NCBI RefSeq assembly: GCF_900094625.1
Contig: NZ_FMAJ01000013.1
Span: forward strand, 1 to 64,000
DNA length: 64,000 bases
Direction: 5' to 3'
From: Rhizobium aethiopicum
Lineage (GTDB): Bacteria; Pseudomonadota; Alphaproteobacteria; Rhizobiales; Rhizobiaceae
Under the pieces are notes generated by a model. The model searched no databases, was not told the DNA's origin, and saw only the letters and a program-made list of their open reading frames with translations. Positions 42,339 through 50,599 of this stretch are shown here, piece by piece. Each line of letters opens with the position of its first letter. Position 1 is the stretch's first letter. Both the position numbers and the translations under genes were made by a program.

Positions 42339-42437
42339 GGGAGCGGTTCCTGACGCACCACTCTTAGCTGCATCGGACACATGAGAGAAACGATAGTTTT
42401 CGATCGCTTCGGTCAATTTATGTGATGATCGTCTGCT

Positions 42438-42737
42438 TCAGATTTGCGCTGTTAAACTGGAGAGCCAGAACTCGATCTGCCCGAACGGGAGAACGTTTCC
42501 GAGGAAGCCGACCAGCGCTGAGGCAATGGACATCAAGGCCAATCCCAGGAGCGTTCCAAGGATGATGCCAACACTTGTCTTTTTGGGGCGGCGGGCCAAC
42601 CAGCACGCCAGACTGAGAGAGACGAGTGCGAAAAATACCCACAATATCGACTCTGAAATGGATAGGCCTGATTGCAAGATGATTCCCTCGAATTCGGACT
42701 GGGTTGCAGGATAACCTCTCGACAGGTCCGATCTCAA
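42438..42737 (-). CDS. Hypothetical membrane protein, 99 aa
   Basis: Two or three hydrophobic segments: about 28-48 (ESILWVFFALVSLSLACWLA), 55-72 (VGIILGTLLGLALMSIASAL) and 73-85. The N-terminus is charged (MRSDLSRGYP) and the start is uncertain. No family recognised. It is tail-to-head with the MFS gene (99 bp gap). Confidence 0.5.
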   Translation of the reverse strand: MRSDLSRGYPATQSEFEGIILQSGLSISESILWVFFALVSLSLACWLARRPKKTSVGIILGTLLGLALMSIASALVGFLGNVLPFGQIEFWLSSLTAQI

Positions 42738-42887
42738 CGCCGGTCTTGGCGCGAGGCGGACAAAGCTGGCGCACCCCCAGCAGCCTCAAAATCTTGGATG
42801 GCGGGGTTGAGGTTCGACCGGCAGCAGGCGCAATTGTCTTCTATTCCGCCCCATTGCGGTTCGTGCTGCGGATGCCCACCCCACCCT

Positions 42888-42974
42888 CCGTCCTGCTCGG
42901 GCTTGACCCGAGCATCCACGCTGGCCCGATCAGTGGCGGCGATGGATAACCGGCTCAAGGCTTGGAATGATGGA
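42888..42974. repeat. Intergenic palindrome, full copy (divergent)
   Basis: Left arm GCTCGGG cttga CCCGAGC; right arm is worn (CGGCTCAAGGCTTGGAATGATGGA). It lies in the gene-free stretch 42738-43079. Confidence 0.7.
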
Positions 42975-43079
42975 ATCATTGGGTCGCTTCGGCGTAATTA
43001 CGCGCCGTGCTGTCACCGGGTTGACTCTACTGATCTTCTGCTCTTAGTGCTCGCCGTGGTTGATAAATTGGGTGGGACG

Positions 43080-43388
43080 ATGAATATTCGCACTATTGGC
43101 GCTGTCGCGATTTCTTTCGCCGTTGCAGGTTGCACCCACGTTCCGGAGACGCCCTTTGAACGCCTCTTTCGTCGGGGTGCGAATGATTGTCATTTTCCCA
43201 TTACGTTGGAATCGACGAGAAAAGTCATGGAAACTCTCGAGATAGATTATCCCACCAGAGCACAATTCTGGGAAGCTATATCCGAGGTTTGCAAAGCGGC
43301 GAAAGCTGGAAATAAGAGCAAAGCCATCCAAATCCGGGTTCGTGATAGCCACGGTGTCCTGCGAAAAATCGTTGTTGAAAGAGAATAG
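43080..43388 (+). CDS. Small putative lipoprotein
   Basis: A 102-residue protein. Signal MNIRTIGAVAISFAVAGC has a lipobox V-A-G-C with Cys18 as lipidation site. The mature part is soluble, with one other Cys pair (DCHF, EVCKA) that could form a disulfide, and a basic C-terminus (HGVLRKIVVERE). The codon use is less GC-biased than that of neighbours, hinting at acquisition. No family recognised. Stands alone. Confidence 0.6.
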   Translation: MNIRTIGAVAISFAVAGCTHVPETPFERLFRRGANDCHFPITLESTRKVMETLEIDYPTRAQFWEAISEVCKAAKAGNKSKAIQIRVRDSHGVLRKIVVERE

Positions 43389-43497
43389 CAGCAGCGGTCA
43401 GATGCGCCAAGAGCAACGCCAAATGGGCTGGACGAGGGACCTTAATCATCATCAGGCTCGGCTCTAGGATTTGCGCTGGCCTCCTTCAGCAGCGGAC

Positions 43498-43530
43498 ATG
43501 GATCCTCGGCTCAAGGCCGAGGAGGACGGA
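43498..43530. repeat. Half copy of the intergenic palindrome
   Basis: ATCCTCGG ctcaagg CCGAGGA GGACGGA; the left arm is absent. The rest of 43389-43680 has no gene. Confidence 0.65.
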
Positions 43531-43680
43531 ATGTGCGGTGGCGCCTCCGTCAAACATCCCGCCGACGCGTCGGCGGCGCCGGGACCCCGCAGCCACGAAA
43601 CAGGCCACGTGAACCCCGTTGGCTTTCGCCGCGTGACGCGTTATGCCTGCCGCATCCCGCCAGCATTCGGATGAGAGCCC

Positions 43681-44685
43681 ATGACCAATCCCGTCACCGT
43701 TGAAGTCACCCGTGGCCTGCTTGTGGAGAGCCGTCATCGCGGTGCGGTGGCGGTCGTCGATGGCGACGGCAAGCTGGTCTTTTCGCTGGGCGACATCGAC
43801 GCGGCCGTCTTCCCGCGCTCGGCCTGCAAGGCGATGCAGGCGCTGCCGCTCGTCGAGAGCGCGGCCGATGCCTATGGCTTCGGCGACAAGGAGCTGGCGC
43901 TCGCCTGCGCCTCGCATAATGGCGAGGAAGAACATGTGGCGCTTGCCGCCGCCATGCTGTCGCGCGCCGGCCGGAGCGCCGAAGCACTCGAATGCGGCGC
44001 CCACTGGTCGATGAACCAGAAGGTGCTGATCCAGCAGGCTCGCACGCTCGAGGCGCCGACGGCGCTGCACAACAATTGCTCGGGAAAACATGCCGGTTTC
44101 ATCTGCGCCTGCTGCCACCGGGATATCGATCCGAAGGGTTATGTCGGCTACGAGCACCCGCTGCAGGTCGAGATCCGTGCGGCGATGGAAAGCCTGACCG
44201 GCGCCGTGCTCGGCGCCGAGAGCTGCGGCACCGACGGCTGCTCCATCCCGACCTACGCCGTGCCTTTGCGCAGCCTGGCGCACGGCTTTGCCAAAATGGC
44301 GACCGGCATCGGCCTGGAGCCCGTGCGAGCCAAGGCATCCCGCCGCCTGATCGAAGCCTGCATGGCAGAGCCCTTCTATGTCGCCGGCACCGGCCGCGCC
44401 TGCACGAAACTGATGCAGATCGCCCCCGGCCGCATCTTCGTCAAGACAGGCGCCGAAGGTGTCTTCTGCGCTGCGATCCCGGAAAAGGGCATCGCCATCG
44501 CGCTGAAATGCGAGGATGGCGCCGCCCGCGCCGCCGAGGCCATGGTGGCAGCAACGCTTGCCCGCTTCTTCGAGACGGAAGAAACGGTGCATGCTGCGCT
44601 GACGGCCTTTGCCGCAGCCGCGATGCGCAACTGGAACCGCATCCATGTCGGCGATATCAGAGCGACCTCTGTCTTCTCGGCATGA
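43681..44685 (+). CDS. L-asparaginase, R. etli type (ReAIV/ReAV family, PF06089)
   Basis: A 334-residue enzyme of the 'asparaginase II' family structurally unlike E. coli types. The Ser-Lys tandem is at S47-K50 (FPRSACKAMQ), a second Ser at S78 (ACASHN). Cys133, Lys136 (NNCSGKHAGF) and Cys187 (GTDGCSIP) match the metal-site residues reported for R. etli ReAV (C135, K138, C189). All catalytic residues are there. It hydrolyses asparagine to aspartate and ammonia in the cytoplasm. Length and sequence fit the constitutive ReAIV-like form rather than the inducible ReAV. Stands alone here, without an aspartase gene. Confidence 0.9.
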   Translation: MTNPVTVEVTRGLLVESRHRGAVAVVDGDGKLVFSLGDIDAAVFPRSACKAMQALPLVESAADAYGFGDKELALACASHNGEEEHVALAAAMLSRAGRSAEALECGAHWSMNQKVLIQQARTLEAPTALHNNCSGKHAGFICACCHRDIDPKGYVGYEHPLQVEIRAAMESLTGAVLGAESCGTDGCSIPTYAVPLRSLAHGFAKMATGIGLEPVRAKASRRLIEACMAEPFYVAGTGRACTKLMQIAPGRIFVKTGAEGVFCAAIPEKGIAIALKCEDGAARAAEAMVAATLARFFETEETVHAALTAFAAAAMRNWNRIHVGDIRATSVFSA

Positions 44686-44731
44686 TGCGCGGGTTTCCGA
44701 CGACATCATGCTCGAGGTTTTCAAAGCGTGA

Positions 44732-45487
44732 TCATGCCACGGCGATCGTGGCATTGAGATCGCGATAGGGCTTCAGCCGCTCGGCCGGCATCTCCGCCGG
44801 CACGATCAGTCCCGCCACCTCGGAAATGCCGACGACCGGGCAGGGCGAGACCAGATCGAACTTCTCCTCCGTCAGCAGCACATGCGTTTCGGCCGAGCAG
44901 CGGGCGATATGCCGCTTGATCGCCGCTTCTTCGAAATCGCCGGTGGAAAGCCCGTGCACGGGATGGGCGGCGGTGACGCCGAGGAAAAACAGGTCTGGGC
45001 GCAGCTGCGAAATCGCCGCCATCGCCGCCGCCCCCGTTGCCACCATCGAATGTTTGTAGAGCCGCCCGCCCGCAAGGATCACCTCGGCCGTCGGATGGTG
45101 CTCGAGCTCGGCGGCGATCGTCGGGCTGTGGGTCGCGACCGTCACTGCCATGTCGCGCGGCAGGTGCCGGGCGATCGCCGCGGTCGTCGTGCCGCCGTCG
45201 AGGAAGACCATCTGCCCCGGCTGGACCATCGCCGCCGCCGCGGCCCCGAGCCGCGCCTTGAGCTCGGACGAGACGCTGCGCCGCGCGGTAAAATCGGGCA
45301 GCTGGGGCGACAGCGGCATTGCCCCACCATGCACGCGTTTGAGCAGTCCCTCGGCCGCCATTTCCCGGAGGTCACGCCGGATCGTGTCTTCCGAAAGCGA
45401 AAAATCCTCGGCGATCCGTTTGGCGATCACCTGGCCGTCACGCCGCAGAATGTCGAGGATCAGGGCCTTGCGTTGCGTCGTCAGCAT
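44732..45487 (-). CDS. DeoR-family transcriptional regulator
   Basis: A 251-residue protein from ATG 45487 (GGAGAGACA upstream). HTH: MLTTQRKALILDILRRDGQV, FSLSEDTIRRDLREMAAEGL and KRVHGGA, the DeoR signature. The C-terminal sensor domain has VFLDGGTTTAAIARHLP and LGVTAAHPVHGLSTGDFEEA, the sugar-phosphate pocket. It is divergent from the DUF4406-like gene; three motif copies in the shared 128 bp suggest it regulates both. Confidence 0.9.
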   Translation of the reverse strand: MLTTQRKALILDILRRDGQVIAKRIAEDFSLSEDTIRRDLREMAAEGLLKRVHGGAMPLSPQLPDFTARRSVSSELKARLGAAAAAMVQPGQMVFLDGGTTTAAIARHLPRDMAVTVATHSPTIAAELEHHPTAEVILAGGRLYKHSMVATGAAAMAAISQLRPDLFFLGVTAAHPVHGLSTGDFEEAAIKRHIARCSAETHVLLTEEKFDLVSPCPVVGISEVAGLIVPAEMPAERLKPYRDLNATIAVA

Positions 45488-45496
45488 TGTCTCTCC

Positions 45497-45581
45497 GCAC
45501 GAAATTTCACGAGGTGGGATGATCTTGCACAAACAGACTCGATTTTCAAGAAATTTCGTGCATTTTCGGGAAATCCCGTGC
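45497..45581. promoter_or_regulatory. Three copies of a putative DeoR operator motif
   Basis: GAAATTTCGTGC occurs at 45550-45561, as GAAATcccGTGC at 45570-45581, and inverted (GCACGAAATTTC) at 45497-45508. The two direct copies start 20 bp apart, about two DNA turns. The site lies between the deoR-type gene and the divergent gene at 45616. Confidence 0.6.
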
Positions 45582-45615
45582 ATAAAGCCGGGAGTGCTCA
45601 CGCCGAAGCGGAGCG

Positions 45616-45984
45616 ATGGAGTGGATCATGTTGATATTGATTGCCGGGCCTTACCGGTCTGGAACGGGCGACGACCCGGAAAAGATGGCCGCCAACCTGA
45701 AGCGGCTGGAGGAACCATCTTATGCTTTGTTCAAGGCCGGCCATGTGCCGATGATCGGTGAATGGGTGGCGCTGCCGATCTGGCACGCCGCCGGCGGCAG
45801 ATCGGTCGGGGACGCGCTCTACGAGGAAATCTTCCATCCGGTCGCCGGCCGGCTGCTGCAGCTCTGCGAGGGCGTGCTGCGCCTGCCCGGCGATTCTAAA
45901 GGCGCTGACAACGACGTGCGCATCGCCAGGGAACGCGGCATCCCGGTCTGGCACCGGCTGGAGGATGTGCCGGGTTGTGGGTGA
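45616..45984 (+). CDS. DUF4406 / nucleoside deoxyribosyltransferase-like protein
   Basis: A 122-residue protein; ATG 45616 or 45628 could be the start (MLILIAGPYRSG). LILIAGPYRSGTGDDPEKMA, FKAGHVPMIGEWVALP and GVLRLPGDSKGADNDVRIA, then RGIPVW, follow the Rossmann-like NDT/DUF4406 pattern ('iagP......p......l....g....p.......rl.G.s.Ga..d...A...g..v'). Such proteins act on nucleosides or nucleotide sugars. Divergent from the DeoR gene, so probably its target and induced by a sugar phosphate. Confidence 0.75.
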   Translation: MEWIMLILIAGPYRSGTGDDPEKMAANLKRLEEPSYALFKAGHVPMIGEWVALPIWHAAGGRSVGDALYEEIFHPVAGRLLQLCEGVLRLPGDSKGADNDVRIARERGIPVWHRLEDVPGCG

Positions 45985-46006
45985 GTCAGGGGGTGTCCCT
46001 CGGGTT

Positions 46007-46148
46007 GCCCCTCACCCTAGCCCTCTCCCCGTTCTGACGGGGAGAGGGGACGTGCCAAACGCAACCTTGAGATAGAGGAAGCGTGTGTGCGGCATACCCC
46101 TTCTCCCCGTCAGAACGGGGAGAAGGTGGCGGCAGCCGGATGAGGGGC
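46007..46148. repeat. CTCTCCCCG-type intergenic repeat, copy 2 (inverted relative to copy 1)
   Basis: Same arms as 34590-34726 but in opposite orientation: GCCCCTCACCCTAG at the left and a GGTGGCGGCAGCCGGATGAG end at the right. The two copies are about 11.4 kb apart. Confidence 0.8.
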
Positions 46149-46265
46149 CGCCGCCCGGTACGCCGATCATTGTCCGGCTCGCGAAAGACTGAGCAACCGC
46201 CATCTGCCCGGTTCCGGCGCACGCATCCCTGCGCTATATCACTTCCCGAAAGGGAGTGGACAACC

Positions 46266-46886
46266 ATGCTGACATTATATTACGCCACCGGAACCTGCGC
46301 GCTCGCAAGCTTGATTGCCCTGGAAGAATCCGGCCTTGCCTTCGAAACGAAGAAACTCAGCTTTGCCAATGCCGAGCAGCGTTCGCCGGACTATCTGAAG
46401 ATCAATCCGAAGGGGAGGGTGCCGGCGCTGGTCACCGAGCGCGGCGTGCTGACGGAAACGCCGGCGATCCTCGGCTTCATCGCGGAAAGCGCCCCCGCCG
46501 CGAGGCTGGCGCCGTTCGGCGATGCCTTCGAAATGGCTGAGCTGCAATCGTTCAACAGCTATCTCTGCTCAACCGTGCATGTGAACCATGCCCATCGCCC
46601 GCGCGGCTCCCGCTGGGCCGACGAGCCGGCGGCACTCGAGGCGATGAAGGCCAAGGTACCGCAGAATATGGCCGATTGCTTCACGCTGATCGAAGAGAAG
46701 ATGTTCAAAGGCCCATGGGTGATGGGGGAGGCCTATTCGCTCGCCGATCCCTACCTCTTCGTCATTGCCGACTGGCTGCCGTCCGACGGCGTCGATCCCG
46801 CCCGCTTCGCAAAAGTCAGCGACCACCACGCCCGCATGATGCTGCGCCCAGCAGTCCAGCGGGCTCTGGCCTACGACCGGGGCTGA
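46266..46886 (+). CDS. Glutathione S-transferase family protein
   Basis: A 206-residue protein from ATG 46266 (AAAGGGAGTG upstream). The N-terminal domain MLTLYYATGTCALASLIALE and KINPKGRVPALVTERGVLTE with cis-Pro is beta-class-like; the C-terminal helical domain has YSLADPYLFVIADWL, the N-capping box. The usual 'P-G-A-C-S-L' of such enzymes reads T-G-T-C-A-L here; Cys is retained as possible catalytic residue. Reaction unknown. Stands alone; one of three GST-like genes in the window. Confidence 0.85.
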   Translation: MLTLYYATGTCALASLIALEESGLAFETKKLSFANAEQRSPDYLKINPKGRVPALVTERGVLTETPAILGFIAESAPAARLAPFGDAFEMAELQSFNSYLCSTVHVNHAHRPRGSRWADEPAALEAMKAKVPQNMADCFTLIEEKMFKGPWVMGEAYSLADPYLFVIADWLPSDGVDPARFAKVSDHHARMMLRPAVQRALAYDRG

Positions 46887-47084
46887 TATGCAGGGATGTT
46901 AAGCTCTCGGTCACGCTGGATCGGCTATTGCGTCTCCGCTCGGCCAAATAGATCAGAAGACTGGGCGGCTTGGATGCTTGGCCCGCGCTTCGGCCGCATG
47001 GGTGAGCCTGTTGTCCCAGACGGGCCGCCGACCAGATCGTCGCCCTCAGCAGCTACGCCCGAAGCGGCGCCGTCTCCAGCCCCA

Positions 47085-47888
47085 TCAACCGCCGGCGCCC
47101 TGGTATTTGCGGGTGGCGTAGCGCCAGTGGGCGATGGCGAGCAGCACCCAGACCGGACCGGCGGCGAGCGTCACCGGCCCGGCCCAATCGCCGAGGATCG
47201 GGATCGGTTTGCCGAGCAGGGCGCCGACCGGGACCGAGCTGGTCAGCGCCAGTGGGACGGCGGTGATGAGGACGATCTGGATGCTGCCCGGGAAGATGTT
47301 GAGAGGGTAACGCGTCAGTTCCCAGAAGCCGAAGAAGATCGAGAACAGATGGTTCGACCGCACCCACATCAGCGCCGTCGCGCCGATCATGGTGATCATC
47401 GCGCCGGTGACAAGCGTCGCGCTGACGATCCCGGCAAGCAAAAATGCCGCGGATGAGGCCGACCAGGCAAAATCGACAGACAGAACGGCCCAGCAAAGCA
47501 GCGGCACCGCCAGGATGATATGGCCGGCATAGCCGATATTGAGGCCGGAAAAGACGAGATAGGCCCAGGGGCTGAACGGCTTGACCAGCAGCGTGTCGTA
47601 AGTGCCGAGCCGCACCAGTTCCTCGAGATCGCGCAATTGCACGAAGCTCATCGCCGCACCCAGCGAATAGGCGAGCAGCTGGAAGCTGAAGAGCAGCGCC
47701 AGCTCCGGCCAGCTCCAGCCGCCGAGGGTCTGGAAGCGGGCAAGCAGGATGCCTATCGTCGCAAAGACGCTGCCGTAGGAGAGGATCTGCGCAAGCCGGT
47801 CGAGCCAGAAGGCGCCGCGATATTCCATTTGCGAGCGCACATGCATGCGCACCAGGAGCGGAATGACGCGGAGGTGATGGATGAGCAC
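47085..47888 (-). CDS. ABC-2 type permease (second subunit)
   Basis: A 267-residue inner-membrane protein with six hydrophobic segments, GTG start at 47888 chosen because GGGAGG lies 6 nt upstream and the previous gene's stop is 2 bp away. The pattern HVRSQMEYRGAFWLDRLAQI, SFVQLRDLEELVRLGTYDTL and SPWAYLV match PF06182 (ABC2_membrane_6). Forms an exporter with the other permease and the ATPase. Some homologues of this three-gene set export polyketides or cell-wall-active compounds; substrate here unknown. Confidence 0.83.
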   Translation of the reverse strand: MLIHHLRVIPLLVRMHVRSQMEYRGAFWLDRLAQILSYGSVFATIGILLARFQTLGGWSWPELALLFSFQLLAYSLGAAMSFVQLRDLEELVRLGTYDTLLVKPFSPWAYLVFSGLNIGYAGHIILAVPLLCWAVLSVDFAWSASSAAFLLAGIVSATLVTGAMITMIGATALMWVRSNHLFSIFFGFWELTRYPLNIFPGSIQIVLITAVPLALTSSVPVGALLGKPIPILGDWAGPVTLAAGPVWVLLAIAHWRYATRKYQGAGG

Positions 47889-47890
47889 GA

Positions 47891-48691
47891 TCAGCCTCCC
47901 TGCACGGTGATGCGGCGCGACGCCATGCGCCACAGCCAGAGCACGCCCAAAAGGAACAAGCCGGCCCAGCCGAGGCCGAGGCCGAGATGCAGCCAGGTGT
48001 CGGCCACCGAGAGCCTGCCGAGATAGACCGCGTTGGGATAATAGACGACCCAGGCGAAGGGCAGGTGTCGGGCGATCGTCGCTAAGGGCTCGGGGAAGAA
48101 CCAGAAGGGCACCAGCAGGCCGGAGAACAGATGCAGCAGGGCTCCGAGGATCCAGTCGAGCGAGAAGCTCGTCATCAGCCAGAAGGCGATCAGGCCGAAG
48201 AGCGCCGACATCAGGAAGATGAGCACGAAGGACAGCGCCCAGAAGACGAGAAACATCAGTCCGTGGAACAGGCTCGCCGGCGCCAGCATGCCGTAGAACA
48301 GGGCGGTGAAGGCGATGGTCGGGATGACCTGCGTCGCCAGGCGGTAGGAAAAGCTGCCGCATTCATTGGCGAAGAGATAGAGCGGATAGGAGAGCGGCTT
48401 CAGCAGCCAGACGGCGATATCGCCTGATTTAAGGGAGCGGCCGATCTCGCCGATGACCCGTTCCGGGCGGGTGGCGCCCATGACAGCGCCGCCGAGCAGG
48501 GCATAGGTCACCATCTGCTGCAGCGAGACGCCGTCGACCACGGTCGCCCCGATGCCGCCATAGACGGCGAGCCAGATGGCGACGCGGGCGACGACCTGCA
48601 CCAGCTTGCCGAAAATATTGGCCCAGACCTCGTTGCGGTAGGCGAGCTGAGCGTGGAAGGCGCTGCGCGTGAAGGCAAGATACGCATTCAT
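47891..48691 (-). CDS. ABC-2 type permease (first subunit)
   Basis: A 266-residue membrane protein from ATG 48691 (MNAYLAFTRSAFHAQLAYRN). Six hydrophobic segments (for example VARVAIWLAVYGGIGATVV and MFLVFWALSFVLIFLMSALF). VIGEIGRSLKSGDIAVWLLK and SYPLYLFANE give the conserved cytoplasmic coupling region. Middle gene of the ATPase-permease-permease operon, 43 bp after the ATPase. Confidence 0.83.
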   Translation of the reverse strand: MNAYLAFTRSAFHAQLAYRNEVWANIFGKLVQVVARVAIWLAVYGGIGATVVDGVSLQQMVTYALLGGAVMGATRPERVIGEIGRSLKSGDIAVWLLKPLSYPLYLFANECGSFSYRLATQVIPTIAFTALFYGMLAPASLFHGLMFLVFWALSFVLIFLMSALFGLIAFWLMTSFSLDWILGALLHLFSGLLVPFWFFPEPLATIARHLPFAWVVYYPNAVYLGRLSVADTWLHLGLGLGWAGLFLLGVLWLWRMASRRITVQGG

Positions 48692-48734
48692 GGTTTCGGC
48701 GCCCGGGCGTTGCGTGTGAGGGCGATGTGGACGC

Positions 48735-49736
48735 TCATGAGGCCCGGGCTCTGGCGTTGCGGCCTTGGTAGAAGGTGCGGATGACCTCTTCGATGTCGGG
48801 CTCGTGCAGCGCCACATCCTTGAGATCGCGGTCGCTTCCGACCTCCGAAAGGATTTTGACCAGCGAGACGTCTTCGCGTTCGATCAGATATTCCTTGCGC
48901 AGCCCCTCGTCGCTGACGAGCGACGCGGTGCTGAGCCGCAAGGGCCCGGGGTCGCTGGCAAATTCCAGCGTCAGCCGCCGGGCCGAGCCCAATGCCGCAC
49001 GCAGGCTCCGCAATTCACCGTCGAAGATCAGCCTGGCGTGATCGACCATGATCAGCCGCGGGCAGATCGTCTCGATGTCCTGCAGGTCATGAGTGGTGAG
49101 GATGATGGTGACGCCGCGTTCGCGGTTGATCTCGGCGAGGAAGCGGCGCACCGCATCCTTTGCGACCACGTCGAGACCGATCGTCGGCTCGTCGAGAAAG
49201 AGGATCTTCGGATCGTGCAGCAGCGACATGACGATCTCGGCGCGCATGCGCTGACCGAGGCTGAGCTGGCGTACCGCCCGGTCGAGGAAGGGCGAGAGGT
49301 CGAGCAGCTCGCTGAAGCGCCGCAGATTATCCTTATAGCGGGCGGGCGGGATGTCATAGATGCGCTGGTGCAGGGTGAAACTGTCGATCAGCGGCAGGTC
49401 CCACCACAGCTGGCTGCGCTGGCCGAAGACGACGCCGATCTCGCGCGCATTGTTCATGCGGGAGAGATGCGGCGTGCGGCCGAGCACCGAAAGCGTGCCG
49501 GCGCTCGGCACCAGGATGCCGGTCATCATCTTGATCATCGTCGATTTGCCGGCGCCGTTCGGCCCGAGATAGCCGACAGCCTCGCCGGCCGTGATATCGA
49601 AGTCGATATCGGAAACGGCCACGACCTCGGTGTATTCGTTCGTCACCAGCGTCTTGAAGGCGCCGATGAGACCGGGAAATCGCTTGTGTTGCCGGAAGCG
49701 TTTGCTGACGCCCCGTGCTTCGATCAAAGCCGGCAT
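48735..49736 (-). CDS. ABC transporter ATP-binding protein
   Basis: A 333-residue ATPase from ATG 49736. Walker A GPNGAGKST, Q-loop GQRSQLWWDLP, signature LSLGQRMRAEI, Walker B KILFLDEPTIGLD, switch His in TTHD. There is a C-terminal extension after about residue 225 (LTLEFASDPGPLRLST), typical of ATPases of large-substrate exporters. First gene of the three-gene operon; no other cargo genes adjacent. Confidence 0.9.
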   Translation of the reverse strand: MPALIEARGVSKRFRQHKRFPGLIGAFKTLVTNEYTEVVAVSDIDFDITAGEAVGYLGPNGAGKSTMIKMMTGILVPSAGTLSVLGRTPHLSRMNNAREIGVVFGQRSQLWWDLPLIDSFTLHQRIYDIPPARYKDNLRRFSELLDLSPFLDRAVRQLSLGQRMRAEIVMSLLHDPKILFLDEPTIGLDVVAKDAVRRFLAEINRERGVTIILTTHDLQDIETICPRLIMVDHARLIFDGELRSLRAALGSARRLTLEFASDPGPLRLSTASLVSDEGLRKEYLIEREDVSLVKILSEVGSDRDLKDVALHEPDIEEVIRTFYQGRNARARAS

Positions 49737-49842
49737 GTCTATTTCCTCGGATGTGAAGCGAGCCGACTCGGGCGGCAATGGGCTTGTGAATGCAGGCTAG
49801 CGCGAAGTGGGATTTGTTCAAGCTGAAGTTGCGTTCGACCGA

Positions 49843-50424
49843 TCACTTCGGCCGCAGCTCGGTACCGCCTTTTACCGAACCTCGCGAATGCTGACGCAGA
49901 ATCGTCGCTGCATGTATCGGCATGGGGCGTTCGACGCGCCTGTAAACGCTGCCGTCGCGCGTCCGGCGCATCAGGCCGAGATCGCAGAGCTCCCGCCGCA
50001 GCAAAGCGTGATCTCCAAACAGGTGTCTGTCGCGAAGAAGAGCGTTGACCTCTTTTTCGGACATTTCCCTTGCCGAGGGAATCTGCGACCAGAGAAGCCA
50101 AAGCGCGGTGATTTGATCCGTGCGCCGCGACGGCCAGCGCATCAGGCGAAACTCTCCGTCGAAGCTGCGTTGAACACGGTCGTTATGCTTCCGATCGATC
50201 TCGGGATCGGCGACGGGCACCGCCGTCGGCCGGATGGCCTCGCTGTCAGCGGGATCGGCTTTCGCACGCAGACTCTGGTAATTGCCGTGACCCGCAGCCT
50301 TTGCCAGCATGTTGAGGAACTGGAGGTGAGAGGGAAGACCCTCATGGGCGGAGAGCTGCAGGCGCAGCGATTTCGCAAATGCGGATGCGTCGCTCACTTC
50401 GAGCGGAATGAGTTTTCTGGACAT
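49843..50424 (-). CDS. DUF2087-domain protein
   Basis: A 193-residue protein. The N-terminal half (MSRKLIPLEVSDASAFAKSL and HLQFLNMLAKAAGHGNYQSL) resembles a small 'glyoxalase-like / phage-associated' N-domain found in rhizobia. From about residue 88 it is DUF2087: FDGEFRLMRWPSRRTDQITA, SEKEVNALLRDRHLFGDHAL, RRELCDLGLMRRTRDGSVYR. DUF2087 occurs as a C-terminal tail on HTH regulators and has the look of a winged-helix. Function unknown. Stands alone. Confidence 0.82.
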   Translation of the reverse strand: MSRKLIPLEVSDASAFAKSLRLQLSAHEGLPSHLQFLNMLAKAAGHGNYQSLRAKADPADSEAIRPTAVPVADPEIDRKHNDRVQRSFDGEFRLMRWPSRRTDQITALWLLWSQIPSAREMSEKEVNALLRDRHLFGDHALLRRELCDLGLMRRTRDGSVYRRVERPMPIHAATILRQHSRGSVKGGTELRPK

Positions 50425-50599
50425 GACCTATCCTTTGGTCGTGCCGTTCCGGATGGATTATCGGTGATCGCCCTTCCGACATGGCACGGGATCGGTGTCC
50501 ATATCTCAATCATTGTCAGGTTTAGCGTGTTCAGGAGAACGGCGATGCCTGGGTGAACTGCAGACCCGGCGCAGCAATTATCATCGCGCCCTCGATATT

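Noticed and set aside
46896..47456. A plus-strand frame over the end of the ABC permease
   Set aside because: Antisense to a membrane protein gene; the product is rich in R/D/G/P without any domain.
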